Positions 17,074-26,941 of a stretch of DNA of 64,000 bases are shown here, piece by piece. The stretch spans positions 310,001 through 374,000 of the forward strand of contig NZ_JAEACT010000002.1 in NCBI RefSeq assembly GCF_021432385.1, in the 5' to 3' direction. The translations under genes and the position numbers were made by a program. The notes beneath the pieces were generated by a model. It worked only from the letters and a program-made list of their open reading frames with translations. It was not told the origin of the DNA and did no database searches. Position 1 is the first letter of the stretch. Each line of letters starts with the position of its first letter. The DNA is from Clostridium hydrogenum. GTDB taxonomy: Bacteria; Bacillota; Clostridia; Clostridiales; Clostridiaceae.

Positions 17074-18324
17074 ATGATATTTAAATCCGAAATTTTTGAT
17101 AAACTTCAATTTCTTTTTGAAACCTATAAATTTAATGATCATAATCTTCACTGTATTATGCACTTTAATGGCAACATTAATAAAACAGCTTTAAAAAAAG
17201 CTCTAACTATGACCTTAAATGTTTCCCCAATACTAAGCAGTAAATACGTAGAAAATGTTAAAGAACCGTATTGGGAAAAAGTAGCTAGTTCAACTTTTAA
17301 AGATATACTAACTTTGGTAAGCACTAAAAATGAATTTAACTCATTTATAACATCAAGAATCAATGAAGCCACTGGACCTCAGGTACAGGCTTGTCTTCTT
17401 GATTCGAGTAAAGATTCCTTGTGCATACTTATGAACCACATGATATGTGATGCAGCTGGTTTCAAAGAATATCTTTATTTACTTTGCAACTTATATTCTA
17501 ATATACTAAAAAATCCAGACTACACAGCAAATTACCTTCTTAATGGAGATAGAAGTATAAATATTATAAATAATAAATTTAACTTTAAAACTAAATTTAA
17601 AACTCTTATGTTTCAAGGCAAAGAAAGCAATGGTTTTATTAATCTGAACTTTCCAATGAGCACAGAAAAAGAAGTGAAGCCATTTATATTAACTCATGAA
17701 ATTCCTGAAAACAGATTTTTATCTATAAAAAAGTACTGCAAAAATCACGAGGTTACAATTAATGATGTTACTCTTGCTGCCTTATATAGGGCTATTTATA
17801 AACTCCTAAATAAAAACCAACTCAGCATATCGGTAGCCGTAGATATGCGTAAGTATTTAAAAGATAAAAATATCAATGCACTTACCAATCTTAGTGCTAC
17901 AGTTATTAGTAATCTAACTATTGAACCTAATGATACCTTTGATGATACTGCACTAAAGGTTAACAATGACATGAATTTAAAAAAGAAAAATTTTATTGGA
18001 CTAAATGCCTTCGTTAAAATTTCAATGCTATTTAAACTATTTAGCTACAAGCATGCTAAAAAGTTACTTAAAAATGGTTTTAAAAATCCACTAATAGGCA
18101 TGACCAATATTGGAATTCTAGATTCTAAAAAGCTTTATTTTGAAGGCACACAAATAAGTAATGCTTTTATGTTCGGTTCAATGAAATACAAACCATATTT
18201 TCAATTAGCCTTGACAAGTTATAATAATATTATGACCTTTACCGTAAACTTATATGGAAACTTAAAAGACAAGGAAAACATAGAAAGTTTCTTTATTTTA
18301 CTGGATGAAGAACTTCCAAAATAA
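17074..18324 (+). CDS. Condensation-domain-like acyltransferase
   Basis: A 416-residue protein of the CAT/condensation-domain superfamily (NRPS C domain, PapA, wax-ester synthase-like fold). The HHxxxDG active-site motif appears as NHMICDAAG at residues 121-129: the second His and the Asp are present, the first His is Asn. A later VAVDMRKYL segment matches the DFGxG-bridge region context of PapA-type enzymes. No carrier or adenylation domain is present, so it is a stand-alone transferase. It begins two bases after the kinase gene and is followed by an acyltransferase-3 fragment. Product unknown. Confidence 0.75.
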   Translation: MIFKSEIFDKLQFLFETYKFNDHNLHCIMHFNGNINKTALKKALTMTLNVSPILSSKYVENVKEPYWEKVASSTFKDILTLVSTKNEFNSFITSRINEATGPQVQACLLDSSKDSLCILMNHMICDAAGFKEYLYLLCNLYSNILKNPDYTANYLLNGDRSINIINNKFNFKTKFKTLMFQGKESNGFINLNFPMSTEKEVKPFILTHEIPENRFLSIKKYCKNHEVTINDVTLAALYRAIYKLLNKNQLSISVAVDMRKYLKDKNINALTNLSATVISNLTIEPNDTFDDTALKVNNDMNLKKKNFIGLNAFVKISMLFKLFSYKHAKKLLKNGFKNPLIGMTNIGILDSKKLYFEGTQISNAFMFGSMKYKPYFQLALTSYNNIMTFTVNLYGNLKDKENIESFFILLDEELPK

Positions 18325-18347
18325 AAATAATTCTTATTGAAATAAAT

Positions 18348-18686
18348 ATGATAGGATGGAAAATAGGATTTAATCTGCTTGGAATAATCTTTTCATTGAT
18401 ATATTACTTTACTATATGGGTTTCACTTCTCACATTTATAGGCTTTGGTAAGAGATACTTAAATTTTCAAACAAACTTTCTATCATATTTTTCACATGCA
18501 TCCTTTAGTGTTTATATTGTTCATCAAACTTACGTTGCTATAATTGCATATTTTATTTTAAAATTAATAAAGATATTTGCATTTCAGTATATCACCATAG
18601 TGTTTCTTGCTCTTATTTTTAGTTTGATAACTTATAAGCTATTAAATCATTTTAAAGTATTTAAATTGATGTTTGGAATAAAGTAA
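18348..18686 (+). pseudogene. Acyltransferase-3 family C-terminal fragment
   Basis: The 112 residues correspond to the last three or four membrane spans of the acyltransferase-3 (OafA/YrhL-like) family; FSHASFSVYIVHQTYVAIIAYF is the typical late motif. Full-length proteins have about 350-400 residues and the catalytic N-terminal His/Arg region is missing. It sits 23 bases after the condensation-like gene, so an intact third gene probably existed in this operon and lost its 5' part. The ATG used here is internal. Confidence 0.75.
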
Positions 18687-18690
18687 TATT

Positions 18691-18930
18691 AAAGATAAAC
18701 CACTTAAAAAATCAAAATTCCAAATTTCAAATGTATCTTCCTAACAATATTTTTAATTCACAATTCACAGTTCACAATGCACAATGATTGATGATTTTTC
18801 TCCGTTAACACTACGAAAAATCTTACAATTTATTATTTTTAAGGTTTTCTGCTTCCGCAGAAAATCATCCTTCATTGTGAATTGTGCATCGTGAATTGTG
18901 AATTTTAATAATGCTCTATCAGGATAAATT
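18691..18930. repeat. Mosaic repeat C3
   Basis: Starts AAAGATAAACCACTT, then has an AATTCACAATTCACAGTTCACAATGCACAATG array, the TTTTCTCCGTTAACACTACGAAAAATCTTA module, a TTCTGCTTCCGCAGAA hairpin and the complementary array TTCATTGTGAATTGTGCATCGTGAATTGTGAATT. It begins four bases after the acyltransferase fragment. Confidence 0.75.
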
Positions 18931-18968
18931 TAGTGTTTAAAATTTTTAGTTCAAAGATAGTTTCACGC

Positions 18969-19157
18969 TTATTTATTGGCTAACAATTCATCTACTAATT
19001 CTTTAACTTCATCTACACATTGACCACACGCATTGCCAACTTCAGTTGCTTCTTGAACTTCTTCAAAAGACTTTGCACCATTATTTACAGCATCAATTAT
19101 ATCCTGCCTTGTAAGATTAAAGCAGCCGCATATTATTTCGTCATTATCCATTTTCAT
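18969..19157 (-). CDS. BFD-like [2Fe-2S] protein
   Basis: A 62-residue protein with the four cysteines of the BFD (bacterioferritin-associated ferredoxin) domain: Cys10 and Cys12 in ICGC, Cys44 and Cys47 in ACGQC. The domain binds a [2Fe-2S] cluster and can pass electrons or move iron from ferritin-like stores. The length is that of a single domain. Start ATG with AAAGG upstream; a second ATG two codons on is also possible. No ferritin gene is next to it. Confidence 0.92.
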   Translation of the reverse strand: MKMDNDEIICGCFNLTRQDIIDAVNNGAKSFEEVQEATEVGNACGQCVDEVKELVDELLANK

Positions 19158-19436
19158 TACCTACCTTTCTATATTTTTTACATACTCCTATAGTTCAGCT
19201 GATTTGATTATATAATGATAATTTTAAAACTACATCACAAGATTTAGTTTCACCATTTATTTTTCTAATATGCAAGTTATATAAATTATTACGCATCATC
19301 TTAAGATAACTTTATAAAGTATATTGAAAAAGTTTTATTCAAGTGGTATACTTAAGTTGTTTAAAATAACTTACAGCCCATTTATATACAAAAAATATAA
19401 CTTTTAGCGCTATATTGATATATTTTTTGTCGCCTA

Positions 19437-19450
19437 TGTAATCGATTAAC
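19437..19450. promoter_or_regulatory. Weak cre-like site upstream of the sugar porter
   Basis: TGTAATCGATTAAC matches 12 of 14 positions of the CcpA consensus TGWNANCGNTNWCA and lies about 100 bases upstream of a sugar transporter start. The remainder of the 395-base gap is AT-rich with no gene seen. Confidence 0.3.
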
Positions 19451-19552
19451 TTAGCCTTCATAATCTTATTTCTACATGGTATTGTACCATAATAAATTCT
19501 ATTGTTTTTTACAACTTTACTTTAATTAAATAAAAAGTGGGAGATGGTTTTA

Positions 19553-20926
19553 ATGAAAATAAAACTTAATAATTCTTTAGTATACGCTTTTGGTGCACTT
19601 AGCGGACTTTTATTTGGTTATGACACTGGAGTTATTTCAGGCGCAATTCTATTTATTCAAAAACAAATGCATCTAGATTCCTGGCAACAAGGTTTTGTTG
19701 TTAGTGCTGTGTTACTTGGAGCTGTTCTTGGTGCTGCAATTATTGGACCAATGTCTGATAAATACGGACGTAGGAAATTGATACTACTCTCATCAATTAT
19801 TTTCTTTATTGGAGCAATTGGATCATCATTTTCTCCTGAATTCTGGACATTAATTCTATCACGTATAGTTCTTGGCATGGCAGTCGGAGCTTCATCTGCT
19901 TTAATTCCAACTTACTTAGCCGAGTTATCACCTGCTGAAAAACGTGGTTCTATGTCAAGTTTATTTCAGTTAATGGTAATGAGTGGAATCTTACTTGCCT
20001 ACATCACTAACTATAGTTTCTCTAATTTATATAGTGGTTGGCGTTGGATGCTTGGTTTTGCTGCTATACCCGCTGCAATCCTTTTCTTAGGTGGTCTTGT
20101 ACTACCAGAAAGCCCTCGTTTCTTAGTTAAAGCTGGCAGACCTGATGAAGCAAGAGATATCTTAGATCAGATGAATAAACATAATGAAATGGCTGTTAAT
20201 AATGAACTTGCTCAAATCAAGGAACAAGCTGCAATTAAAAGTGGTGGAATTAACGAATTATTTGGCGGCTTTGTTCGTCCAGCATTAATTATCGGTGTTG
20301 GTCTCGCTATTTTCCAACAAGTCATGGGCTGTAATACAGTTCTTTACTATGCACCAACTATTTTTACGGCTGTTGGCTTTGGTGTTCAAGCTGCTTTGCT
20401 TGCTCATATTGGAATTGGAATTTTTAATGTTATTGTTACTGCTGTAGCAGTCATAATTATGGATAAAATTGATCGTAAAAAGATGCTTGTTTATGGTGCT
20501 ATTGGAATGGGCGTTTCTCTACTCATAATGAGTCTCTCAATGAAATTCTCTAATGGTTCATTTGCTGCTTCAATTGTTTGCGTCATTGCCTTAACCGTTT
20601 ACATTGCTTTCTTCTCAGCTACTTGGGGTCCTGTAATGTGGGTAATGATTGGTGAAGTATTCCCACTAAACATTCGTGGTTTAGGTAATTCCTTCAGCAG
20701 TGTAGTGAACTGGGGTGCTAATATGATTGTATCATTAACCTTTCCTCCACTATTAAGCTTCTTTGGTACTGGCAGCTTATTTATAGGTTATGGTGTTATT
20801 TGCTTCTTATCAATATGGTTTGTCCACACAAAAGTATTTGAAACACGTAATCGTTCACTTGAAGAAATTGAAGCCACTCTTAGATCACACACTACTAAAA
20901 ATACTAAGCAAAATATTTGCCAATAA
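19553..20926 (+). CDS. Sugar porter (MFS), sugar:H+ symporter
   Basis: A 457-residue, 12-span transporter of the sugar porter family (XylE/AraE/GalP/GLUT). Family marks: GLLFGYDTGVISGA, DKYGRRK between spans 2 and 3, PAEKRGSM, PESPRFL at the end of the first half, QQVMGCNTVLYYAP and GPVMWVMIGEVFPL. It likely imports a pentose or hexose with protons; the exact sugar cannot be read. ATG at 19553 has GGGAG nine bases upstream, better than the ATG at 19544. The base usage looks less AT-rich than its neighbours, which may mean acquisition from elsewhere. A cre-like site lies upstream. Confidence 0.92.
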   Translation: MKIKLNNSLVYAFGALSGLLFGYDTGVISGAILFIQKQMHLDSWQQGFVVSAVLLGAVLGAAIIGPMSDKYGRRKLILLSSIIFFIGAIGSSFSPEFWTLILSRIVLGMAVGASSALIPTYLAELSPAEKRGSMSSLFQLMVMSGILLAYITNYSFSNLYSGWRWMLGFAAIPAAILFLGGLVLPESPRFLVKAGRPDEARDILDQMNKHNEMAVNNELAQIKEQAAIKSGGINELFGGFVRPALIIGVGLAIFQQVMGCNTVLYYAPTIFTAVGFGVQAALLAHIGIGIFNVIVTAVAVIIMDKIDRKKMLVYGAIGMGVSLLIMSLSMKFSNGSFAASIVCVIALTVYIAFFSATWGPVMWVMIGEVFPLNIRGLGNSFSSVVNWGANMIVSLTFPPLLSFFGTGSLFIGYGVICFLSIWFVHTKVFETRNRSLEEIEATLRSHTTKNTKQNICQ

Positions 20927-20933
20927 AGTTAAA

Positions 20934-21034
20934 AGGGGCTGTCGCACTAATGCGACAGCCCCTAAAAAAATAATAAATCCCGATTTGGGACATCGGGATT
21001 TATTCTGGGGGATTAGGAATACGGGCAATATTCC
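20934..21034. terminator. Three successive hairpins after the sugar porter
   Basis: Hairpin one AGGGGCTGTCGCA/TGCGACAGCCCCT (20934-20963); hairpin two, a 13-base stem AATAAATCCCGAT/ATCGGGATTTATT (20972-21004); hairpin three AGGAATA/TATTCCT (21014-21034). The first is stable and also acts toward the minus strand (TTTT follows there). The remainder to 21236 shows no gene. Confidence 0.75.
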
Positions 21035-21236
21035 TACCAGTTATTAAATTTTATATCACAGCTTCACACTATATAATATAAAAATATAAGTTCAGTTTTT
21101 TCACGTGCTCTACTGTTATATCTATATAGTACACTGTTGTTTTTGTTTAGTCAATATATTTTATTAATATTTTTTTAATATTTTTTTCTATAAATAAGCA
21201 CGCGTAAAAAGCAGGCCAAAGGCACAAAAATCAAGG

Positions 21237-22037
21237 CTATTTTTGTATTTGAACATCTACATTATAATTCGGTAAGAGTTCACTATTATTGTTGTCTATA
21301 GAGATTTCTACATGGATATTCGTTTCTCCATTTTGCTCTGTAACTGCAGCATTAGATACACTTACAACTTTTCCTGTAAGCTTTGCAGAAGAATCCGATG
21401 TTGGTATTATCTTAACTGCATTGCCAACCTTAACATCTTTAATAAACTCTTCCCCAACACTTGCATCAATGTAAAGACTGTTTAAATCATTAAGCGTTAA
21501 TATCTTTTGTTGTGCTGAAACTATATCACCTTTTCTGTAATTAATATCTGTAACAACCGCATTATCCATATCTGAAACTATATTTCCATTACTTAAATAG
21601 CTTTTGTTTAATAAATTATTTAATGAATCTACGTCAGCTTGTTCCGCTGCTATCTTTGCATCTTGTGCATTTTTCTGATTATCTGTTTGCATATCATTTT
21701 TTAAATCCTTGTCTGCATCAACAGTTTTCTGCTTAGCTGTTATCTCTGAATTTATCTGAGCCAAATCAAGTTCTACAAGCTTATCGCCCTTTTTAACCTT
21801 CTGCCCATTCTTTACGTCTATTCCATTTATCTTTATTATTGATTGTCCCCCATCCATGACAATATCTTCAACATTATGAGATTTAACAACACCTGATGCC
21901 TCTACATCGTCGCTTACAGCTTTAGTTATAGTTTTCTTTGAAGGCGTATCTGTACTTGATTTTGAACTTCCACATCCAACTGATACTACAAGTGCTCCTG
22001 CTAGCAATATTGCTAGTATAATTTTTGATTTTTTCAT
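21237..22037 (-). CDS. Lipoprotein adaptor subunit (HlyD/MacA-like)
   Basis: A 266-residue membrane-fusion-type protein of a MacAB-like ABC system. The N-terminal signal has a lipobox-like SVGCGSS with the lipid-modified Cys at 22. Then come a lipoyl/barrel-sandwich part (KINGIDVKNGQKVKKGDKLVEL), a coiled-coil hairpin region (about residues 80-140, DADKDLKNDMQTDNQK...), the return lipoyl strand (DMDNAVVTDINYRKGDIVSAQ) and a C-terminal beta-barrel. It starts in the last base of the ATPase gene (TAATG overlap). In Gram-positives such adaptors bridge the extracellular part of the FtsX-type permease. Substrate unknown. Confidence 0.88.
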   Translation of the reverse strand: MKKSKIILAILLAGALVVSVGCGSSKSSTDTPSKKTITKAVSDDVEASGVVKSHNVEDIVMDGGQSIIKINGIDVKNGQKVKKGDKLVELDLAQINSEITAKQKTVDADKDLKNDMQTDNQKNAQDAKIAAEQADVDSLNNLLNKSYLSNGNIVSDMDNAVVTDINYRKGDIVSAQQKILTLNDLNSLYIDASVGEEFIKDVKVGNAVKIIPTSDSSAKLTGKVVSVSNAAVTEQNGETNIHVEISIDNNNSELLPNYNVDVQIQK

Positions 22038-22750
22038 TATTGCTCTACCACCCTTCCATCTCTTACATATATTATTCTTTGACCATATTTAGCAGATTGT
22101 TCTGAGTGAGTAACTTGAACTATGGTTTTTCCCTTTTCAAGGTTTATCTCTCTTAAAAGCTCCATTACTCCTGTTCCAGTTTTACTATCAAGATTTCCAA
22201 TAGGCTCATCCGCAAGTATTACATCTGGGTCATTTATGAGTGCCCTTGCAATAGCGACTCTCTGTTGTTGTCCTCCTGATAATTCTCTTGGAGTATGTTT
22301 TCTTCTGTCCTCTAATCCAACTACATTTAATATATCCTCAAGCTTATCTCTGTAATTTTTAAGTTTTTTACCATCTAGTAATATTGGAAGCATAATGTTT
22401 TCTTCAACATTAAGATTAGGTATCAGATTATAAAATTGAAATACAAACCCAACATCTCTCCTTCTCATTATGCTTTGCTTCTTATCATTCATAGTAGAAA
22501 GTTCCTTTCCAGCTATCTTAACACTTCCCGAAGTTGGTTTATCAAGTCCTCCAAGAAGATACAAAAGAGTACTTTTACCAGAACCGGAAGGCCCCATTAT
22601 AGATACAAATTCACCTTCTTTTATTATAAGGTTAATATCTTTTAAAATATCTACACTTGAATTACCAAGTTTAAAAGACTTATTTAAATTAACAGCTTCT
22701 ATTACTGGCTTACCAAGTTTAGGTTCAATTTTTTCATCTAAAGCTTCCAT
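22037..22750 (-). CDS. MacB/LolD-type ABC ATPase
   Basis: A 237-residue ATPase with Walker A GPSGSGKST, signature LSGGQQQR, Walker B VILADEPIGNLDS and switch His in VTHSE. The GNLDS form and the RRRDVGFVFQFYNLIPNLNVEEN segment mark the MacB/LolD/FtsE-like branch that works with FtsX-type permeases by mechanotransmission rather than by direct transport. Start ATG with GGAGGTA. Middle gene of a permease-ATPase-adaptor operon. Likely exports or resists an envelope-active peptide or lipid; not shown by sequence. Confidence 0.93.
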   Translation of the reverse strand: MEALDEKIEPKLGKPVIEAVNLNKSFKLGNSSVDILKDINLIIKEGEFVSIMGPSGSGKSTLLYLLGGLDKPTSGSVKIAGKELSTMNDKKQSIMRRRDVGFVFQFYNLIPNLNVEENIMLPILLDGKKLKNYRDKLEDILNVVGLEDRRKHTPRELSGGQQQRVAIARALINDPDVILADEPIGNLDSKTGTGVMELLREINLEKGKTIVQVTHSEQSAKYGQRIIYVRDGRVVEQ

Positions 22751-22768
22751 GATATACCTCCCAAATTT

Positions 22769-25294
22769 TTATTCATATTTTATAGCTTCAATAATATTCA
22801 ATTTAGATGACTTCAAAGATGGAACTATTGCTGCTATAACGGTTATTAAAACTCCAAGTAATACACTTGTTATAAATACACTGCTGTTATAATATAAATC
22901 CATAGGGAAATTTGCAAGGTCGAACATAAATGGAATTATATAAATCATAAGCATTCCACCTGCAATTCCAGCTAGACTTCCTATAAGCCCTATTGAAATA
23001 GATTCTACAAAGAGCATTTTTCTAGTTTGTGATCTACTCATTCCAACAGAAGCATATACCGCAAGTGACCTTTTTCTTTCTATAAAACTTATCACAAAAT
23101 TATTTATAACACCAAAAGCTCCTATTACAAGTGCCATCATTGGAAAGGCTCTAATTAAAAATAACATTCCATCATCCTGTTTTGTTTCCTGCGCTTGCTG
23201 GTCAGCCATAGTATTAATATACAGCTGTCTTGTTTTAAACTTCTTAGATAAAATTTTTTTCATATACTCAGGATCCTTGTAAGTTTTAATATTTAAACTA
23301 GTAGGCTGATATTTCTTAAAATCACTCTTAGCATATTTCTTCGGTATCAACGCTAGGCTACCAGTCTCTACCATGGAATCAAAAGAGCCAACTATTTTGT
23401 AATCTTTATTTCCCATAGTAGTTTTTAAAGTAATATAATCTCCAACTTTCTTGTTATACCTTTTTAAATTAGCGCTAGTAAGGATAACTGTTCTACCTTC
23501 ATTATAATTTTTAAATACTTCATTCTTATCTTGATTTAATTTAAACTTTGAAAAATTTTCTATATCATAAACATTCATAAAATCAATTTCGTTAATGGTT
23601 TCTTTACTTCCAACCACCTCAACATTACCAGATGAGTACGCCTCATTAATTTCCTTAATTCCAGGTATATTTTTCACATTACTAATTGTTGAATTATCGA
23701 GCGAATTGCTATCTTCATTATATACGTATATATCATAATTAAAAGAATCATAAGCTTTAACAAGTGCTTTTCCTGCACTAATGCTAACAACATTAATCAT
23801 AAACAAGGTTGATATTCCTATAGCTAAAAGTGAAATGTTGTTTATTAAGCTTCTATTCTTCCTTAAATTCTTCGCAGCGAGACTTCCTTCATTTCCAAAT
23901 ATAATATTATATAATTTGCTAAGTACTACTACCAGTAATTCAGTAACATGTGGAATAATAATTATAATTCCTATAACCGAAAGTACCATGCATAATACAA
24001 GCAACATTAAGGCCGCAGTACCATCTATGGAACTTTGCTTTATGACATTTGGAATAATAAATGTACAAGCCACAAAAATTAATCCCAAAATCAACTTCCA
24101 TACTTTTTCCTTTTCAACATTATCTACAGTGTTAAGTACAACATCTTTTACTGATAACCTTGATGATTTTACTATAGGGATAATAGAACTTAAAAATGAA
24201 ATAATCATTGAAAATATAAATGCACTTAACAACTGTCCAAAGTTATAACTAATTGAAGCTGTTGCAGTTGCTCCATTTACCATATTAGATGCCATAAGAT
24301 TCATAATCACATTTAATATTCCTATACCTGCAAAGTCACCTATTATTCCACCTATTATGCCGTATATTATACTCTCTCCTACAAGGACCATACTGGTAGA
24401 CACTTTTGTGGCTCCAATACTTCTAAAAGTTCCTATAACCGGAAGCCTTTCTGCAACTATTACTTTAAATACTGTGTATATTATAAATGCACTCATCATT
24501 AAAACTACTATCATCATAAGCCTAAATCCCGTAATTATTGAACCAAGTATTTGATCTATTTCTTTATCATCAACCACCTTATTCACTGTATAGTGCTTAT
24601 ATGCTAATGATAAATCATTTATAATTTGTTCCATATCATCAGATTTTGAAGCTTTTATATATATTGTTGATACTTCTCCCCTTAAGTTGTTTATAACTTG
24701 AGCTTGTTCTAAAGGAATTATTGTCATCATATTTTGGTCATTTTCCATTGCAAACATACCACTATCAGCTATGCCAACTACAGTAAACTTCTGACTTTCA
24801 GCATTCTTACCAACTTTTATATCAATCTTATCTCCTATGGAAAGTTTGTATTCATCAGCAGACTTTTTACTTATTATTATTTTGTTTCCAGTAAAGGATG
24901 TAATAACACCTTTACTATAAAACTTAAATAAGTTCATAGCTTTAATATCATCATAATTAAGGCCTCTCATTTGTACAGCTCTGTCCTTATCATTATGTGT
25001 ATATACCCCATTAACATCCATTTCTCCAGCTATATAATCAGTTTTGCTTCTTACCATGTTTGCTTTTTGTATATTAATATATGGAGTTGGAGATTTACTA
25101 TTTGGATTTATCCTTATATCTGCATTTCCATAAAATTGCCTTACAATATCCACATAAGTCTGTTTTATACTAGTATTCATACCACTTGATGCGAAGAACA
25201 AAGCAGTAGACGCCATTATCGAAAAGACTACAAGAAAAGTTCTTAATTTCTTTTCTTTTATATTTCTTAACATAAATTTGAGGATTATTCCCAT
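22769..25294 (-). CDS. FtsX-like ABC permease
   Basis: An 841-residue permease with two FtsX domains: an N-terminal span, a large extracellular domain (about residues 40-240), three spans, a middle linker, then a second span, extracellular domain and three final spans. The C-terminal segment SFIERKRSLAVYASVGMSRSQ is the typical coupling-helix region. It is first in a three-gene operon with a MacB-like ATPase and a lipoprotein adaptor. Its last 120 residues are closely similar to the partial gene at 63639-64000, so the genome has at least two such systems. No sensor kinase pair is adjacent. Confidence 0.92.
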   Translation of the reverse strand: MGIILKFMLRNIKEKKLRTFLVVFSIMASTALFFASSGMNTSIKQTYVDIVRQFYGNADIRINPNSKSPTPYINIQKANMVRSKTDYIAGEMDVNGVYTHNDKDRAVQMRGLNYDDIKAMNLFKFYSKGVITSFTGNKIIISKKSADEYKLSIGDKIDIKVGKNAESQKFTVVGIADSGMFAMENDQNMMTIIPLEQAQVINNLRGEVSTIYIKASKSDDMEQIINDLSLAYKHYTVNKVVDDKEIDQILGSIITGFRLMMIVVLMMSAFIIYTVFKVIVAERLPVIGTFRSIGATKVSTSMVLVGESIIYGIIGGIIGDFAGIGILNVIMNLMASNMVNGATATASISYNFGQLLSAFIFSMIISFLSSIIPIVKSSRLSVKDVVLNTVDNVEKEKVWKLILGLIFVACTFIIPNVIKQSSIDGTAALMLLVLCMVLSVIGIIIIIPHVTELLVVVLSKLYNIIFGNEGSLAAKNLRKNRSLINNISLLAIGISTLFMINVVSISAGKALVKAYDSFNYDIYVYNEDSNSLDNSTISNVKNIPGIKEINEAYSSGNVEVVGSKETINEIDFMNVYDIENFSKFKLNQDKNEVFKNYNEGRTVILTSANLKRYNKKVGDYITLKTTMGNKDYKIVGSFDSMVETGSLALIPKKYAKSDFKKYQPTSLNIKTYKDPEYMKKILSKKFKTRQLYINTMADQQAQETKQDDGMLFLIRAFPMMALVIGAFGVINNFVISFIERKRSLAVYASVGMSRSQTRKMLFVESISIGLIGSLAGIAGGMLMIYIIPFMFDLANFPMDLYYNSSVFITSVLLGVLITVIAAIVPSLKSSKLNIIEAIKYE

Positions 25295-25666
25295 TTAATT
25301 ATCACTTCCTTGATATTCCATATTTTTGTATTATTTACATAGTACACTGCAACACTAGTTCTGTCAAGTATGATTTTGAAATAATATACCTATAAGAGCA
25401 TGTTAAGCACCATAATTGGCTCGCAAAATTAATACCTATATTTTCCTGGATAATCTTATATGTAAATTATAACAAATGAATACCTATAAAACTAATGACT
25501 ATAGTCATAAAAAAGTCATAACTTTAATATGCGTTACTTAAAGAAGCTTTTAACTATAAATACACCTTCCTTTTACCTTTTAGATTTTAACTATATTATA
25601 CTTGCATATACATCGCCTGTCAAAGTATATTTGATTTTTATATATTTTAGTTTATAATTAAAGATA

Positions 25667-26105
25667 CATAGCTTGGAAATCAAAATCGCAAATTCCAAAT
25701 TTACCCTAGCAGCGATGTTTTTCAATTCACAATTCACAATGAAGGAGGATTTTCCTCAGCTTTGCTGCAGAAAATCTTAAAACTTATTTTTTTATTGCTT
25801 ACGAAATAGCACCATTTATAGTACTAGGTGGAGCTTATAATTTAAGATTTTCCTGACGAAAGCTTATTAATATACAAAGTTTTATTGCACTACTATTGAA
25901 AGTACTTCTACTAAGTTAAAGAACCTACATGGGCTTTACGCCCAAATCCCTAGGCAAGGTTTGATAATACGCATACATTTTTGTTTGCTAAATTTGAAAT
26001 TAATATGCATAGGTTCATGAATTTACATGGGCTAAAGCCCAAACCCCTAGTATGTGTATCCTTCATTGTGCATTGTGAACTGTGAATTGTGAATTGAAAA
26101 TATTA
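25667..26105. repeat. Mosaic repeat C4, longest copy
   Basis: A left AATTCACAATTCACAATG array, GATTTTCCTCAGCTTTGCTGCAG, a GCACCATTTATAG/GGTGGAGC part, GATTTTCCTGACGAAAGCTTATTAATATACAAA (shared with C1), two GGGCT..GCCCAAA modules (25928 and 26027) and a right array TTGTGCATTGTGAACTGTGAATTGTG. No gene is seen in 25295-26180; 25295-25666 is AT-rich and featureless to me. Confidence 0.75.
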
Positions 26106-26180
26106 GGATACATTGGGGATTTGTGATTTCAATGTTTCAAGTTGTATATTTATATAGATAAAATGGAGGGAGTTTTTTTA

Positions 26181-26549
26181 ATGAAAAAGGCTGTAATCGG
26201 ATTTATAATTTTTGCCGCACTAGTTATTTGCGGGTTTTGCTATTATGAATTTTTTTCAGATTTTTCCTACTTAGCAACTATGAAAGGTCACACTACATTG
26301 ATGAAGAACAATTCATCTCAAGTAACTTTTTATGTTAAAAAAGGTGAGGCGCTTAATTTTATCTGTGATTCTTCTATTAAACATGGTACTTTAAAATTAA
26401 CATTATCTGATTTAAACGGAAAAACGATAAAAAGCTTTAGAACCAATACAAATTATCATGAACATATATGTTTAAGTAAAGATAATGAATATGAAATTTC
26501 TGCAACTTATGCTAATTTTATTGGTAAGTTCAGCATCAAATGCAAGTAA
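26181..26549 (+). CDS. Small secreted or membrane-anchored protein, unknown
   Basis: A 122-residue protein starting MKKAVIGFIIFAALVICGFC with GGAGGGAG upstream. The N-terminal 25 residues form one membrane segment or signal anchor. The remainder (about 90 residues) is beta-rich and lies outside the cell; two Cys (FICDSS and HICLS) could form a disulfide and a third ends the protein in SIKCK. The pattern KGEALNFICDSSIKHGTLKLTLSD recalls small Ig-like lipoprotein-type domains seen in clostridia. I do not recognise a family. It lies alone between repeats C4 and F1. Confidence 0.6.
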   Translation: MKKAVIGFIIFAALVICGFCYYEFFSDFSYLATMKGHTTLMKNNSSQVTFYVKKGEALNFICDSSIKHGTLKLTLSDLNGKTIKSFRTNTNYHEHICLSKDNEYEISATYANFIGKFSIKCK

Positions 26550-26664
26550 AGATGACTGAAAGTTATTTGACATAAAACGTATACAATGCTACTATTAATA
26601 AAAAGTAGGTTTATAATTGAACATATTGAATTTATTGGTTATTAATCTTGGGACTTTTCATTTA

Positions 26665-26931
26665 GGCATATTAAAAAAATAATAAGTTCAAATTGAGAGA
26701 TAGTTTTGTGTAATACAAGGAACTATAATTCTTTAATACTGGTTGTCTTAGCGTGTTAAATATATACCACCGTGAAACTCGAAATTCATTTGTACCAAAA
26801 TGTTGGTTTCTGAACATTATGGTGCACATGAATTTCGATAGTTGAACTGGTATATCTATATGGTGACGAAGAGTACACAAAACTAGCCGAAAGTTAGACT
26901 TGTTATTTTCTTTAATATGCCTTATAAGGGG
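26665..26931. repeat. Palindrome F1 with a nested repeat B
   Basis: Outer arms GGCATATTAAAAAAATAATAAG and CTTGTTATTTTCTTTAATATGCC, with GTTTTGTGTAATAC/GTACACAAAAC within. The apex GGTTGTCTTAGCGTGTTA is split by a repeat B copy (about 26762-26860) absent from F2 at 42181. It ends just before the small gene at 26942. Confidence 0.85.
26762..26860 (-). repeat. Repeat B inserted inside F1
   Basis: Reverse complement reads ATACCAGTTCAACTATCG ... CATAATGTTCAGAA ... GAGTTTCACGGTGGTAT, the same plan as the 13145 and 58689 copies. The F2 copy shows the uninterrupted target, so this is an insertion event. Confidence 0.8.
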
Positions 26932-26941
26932 GAAATTTTTA

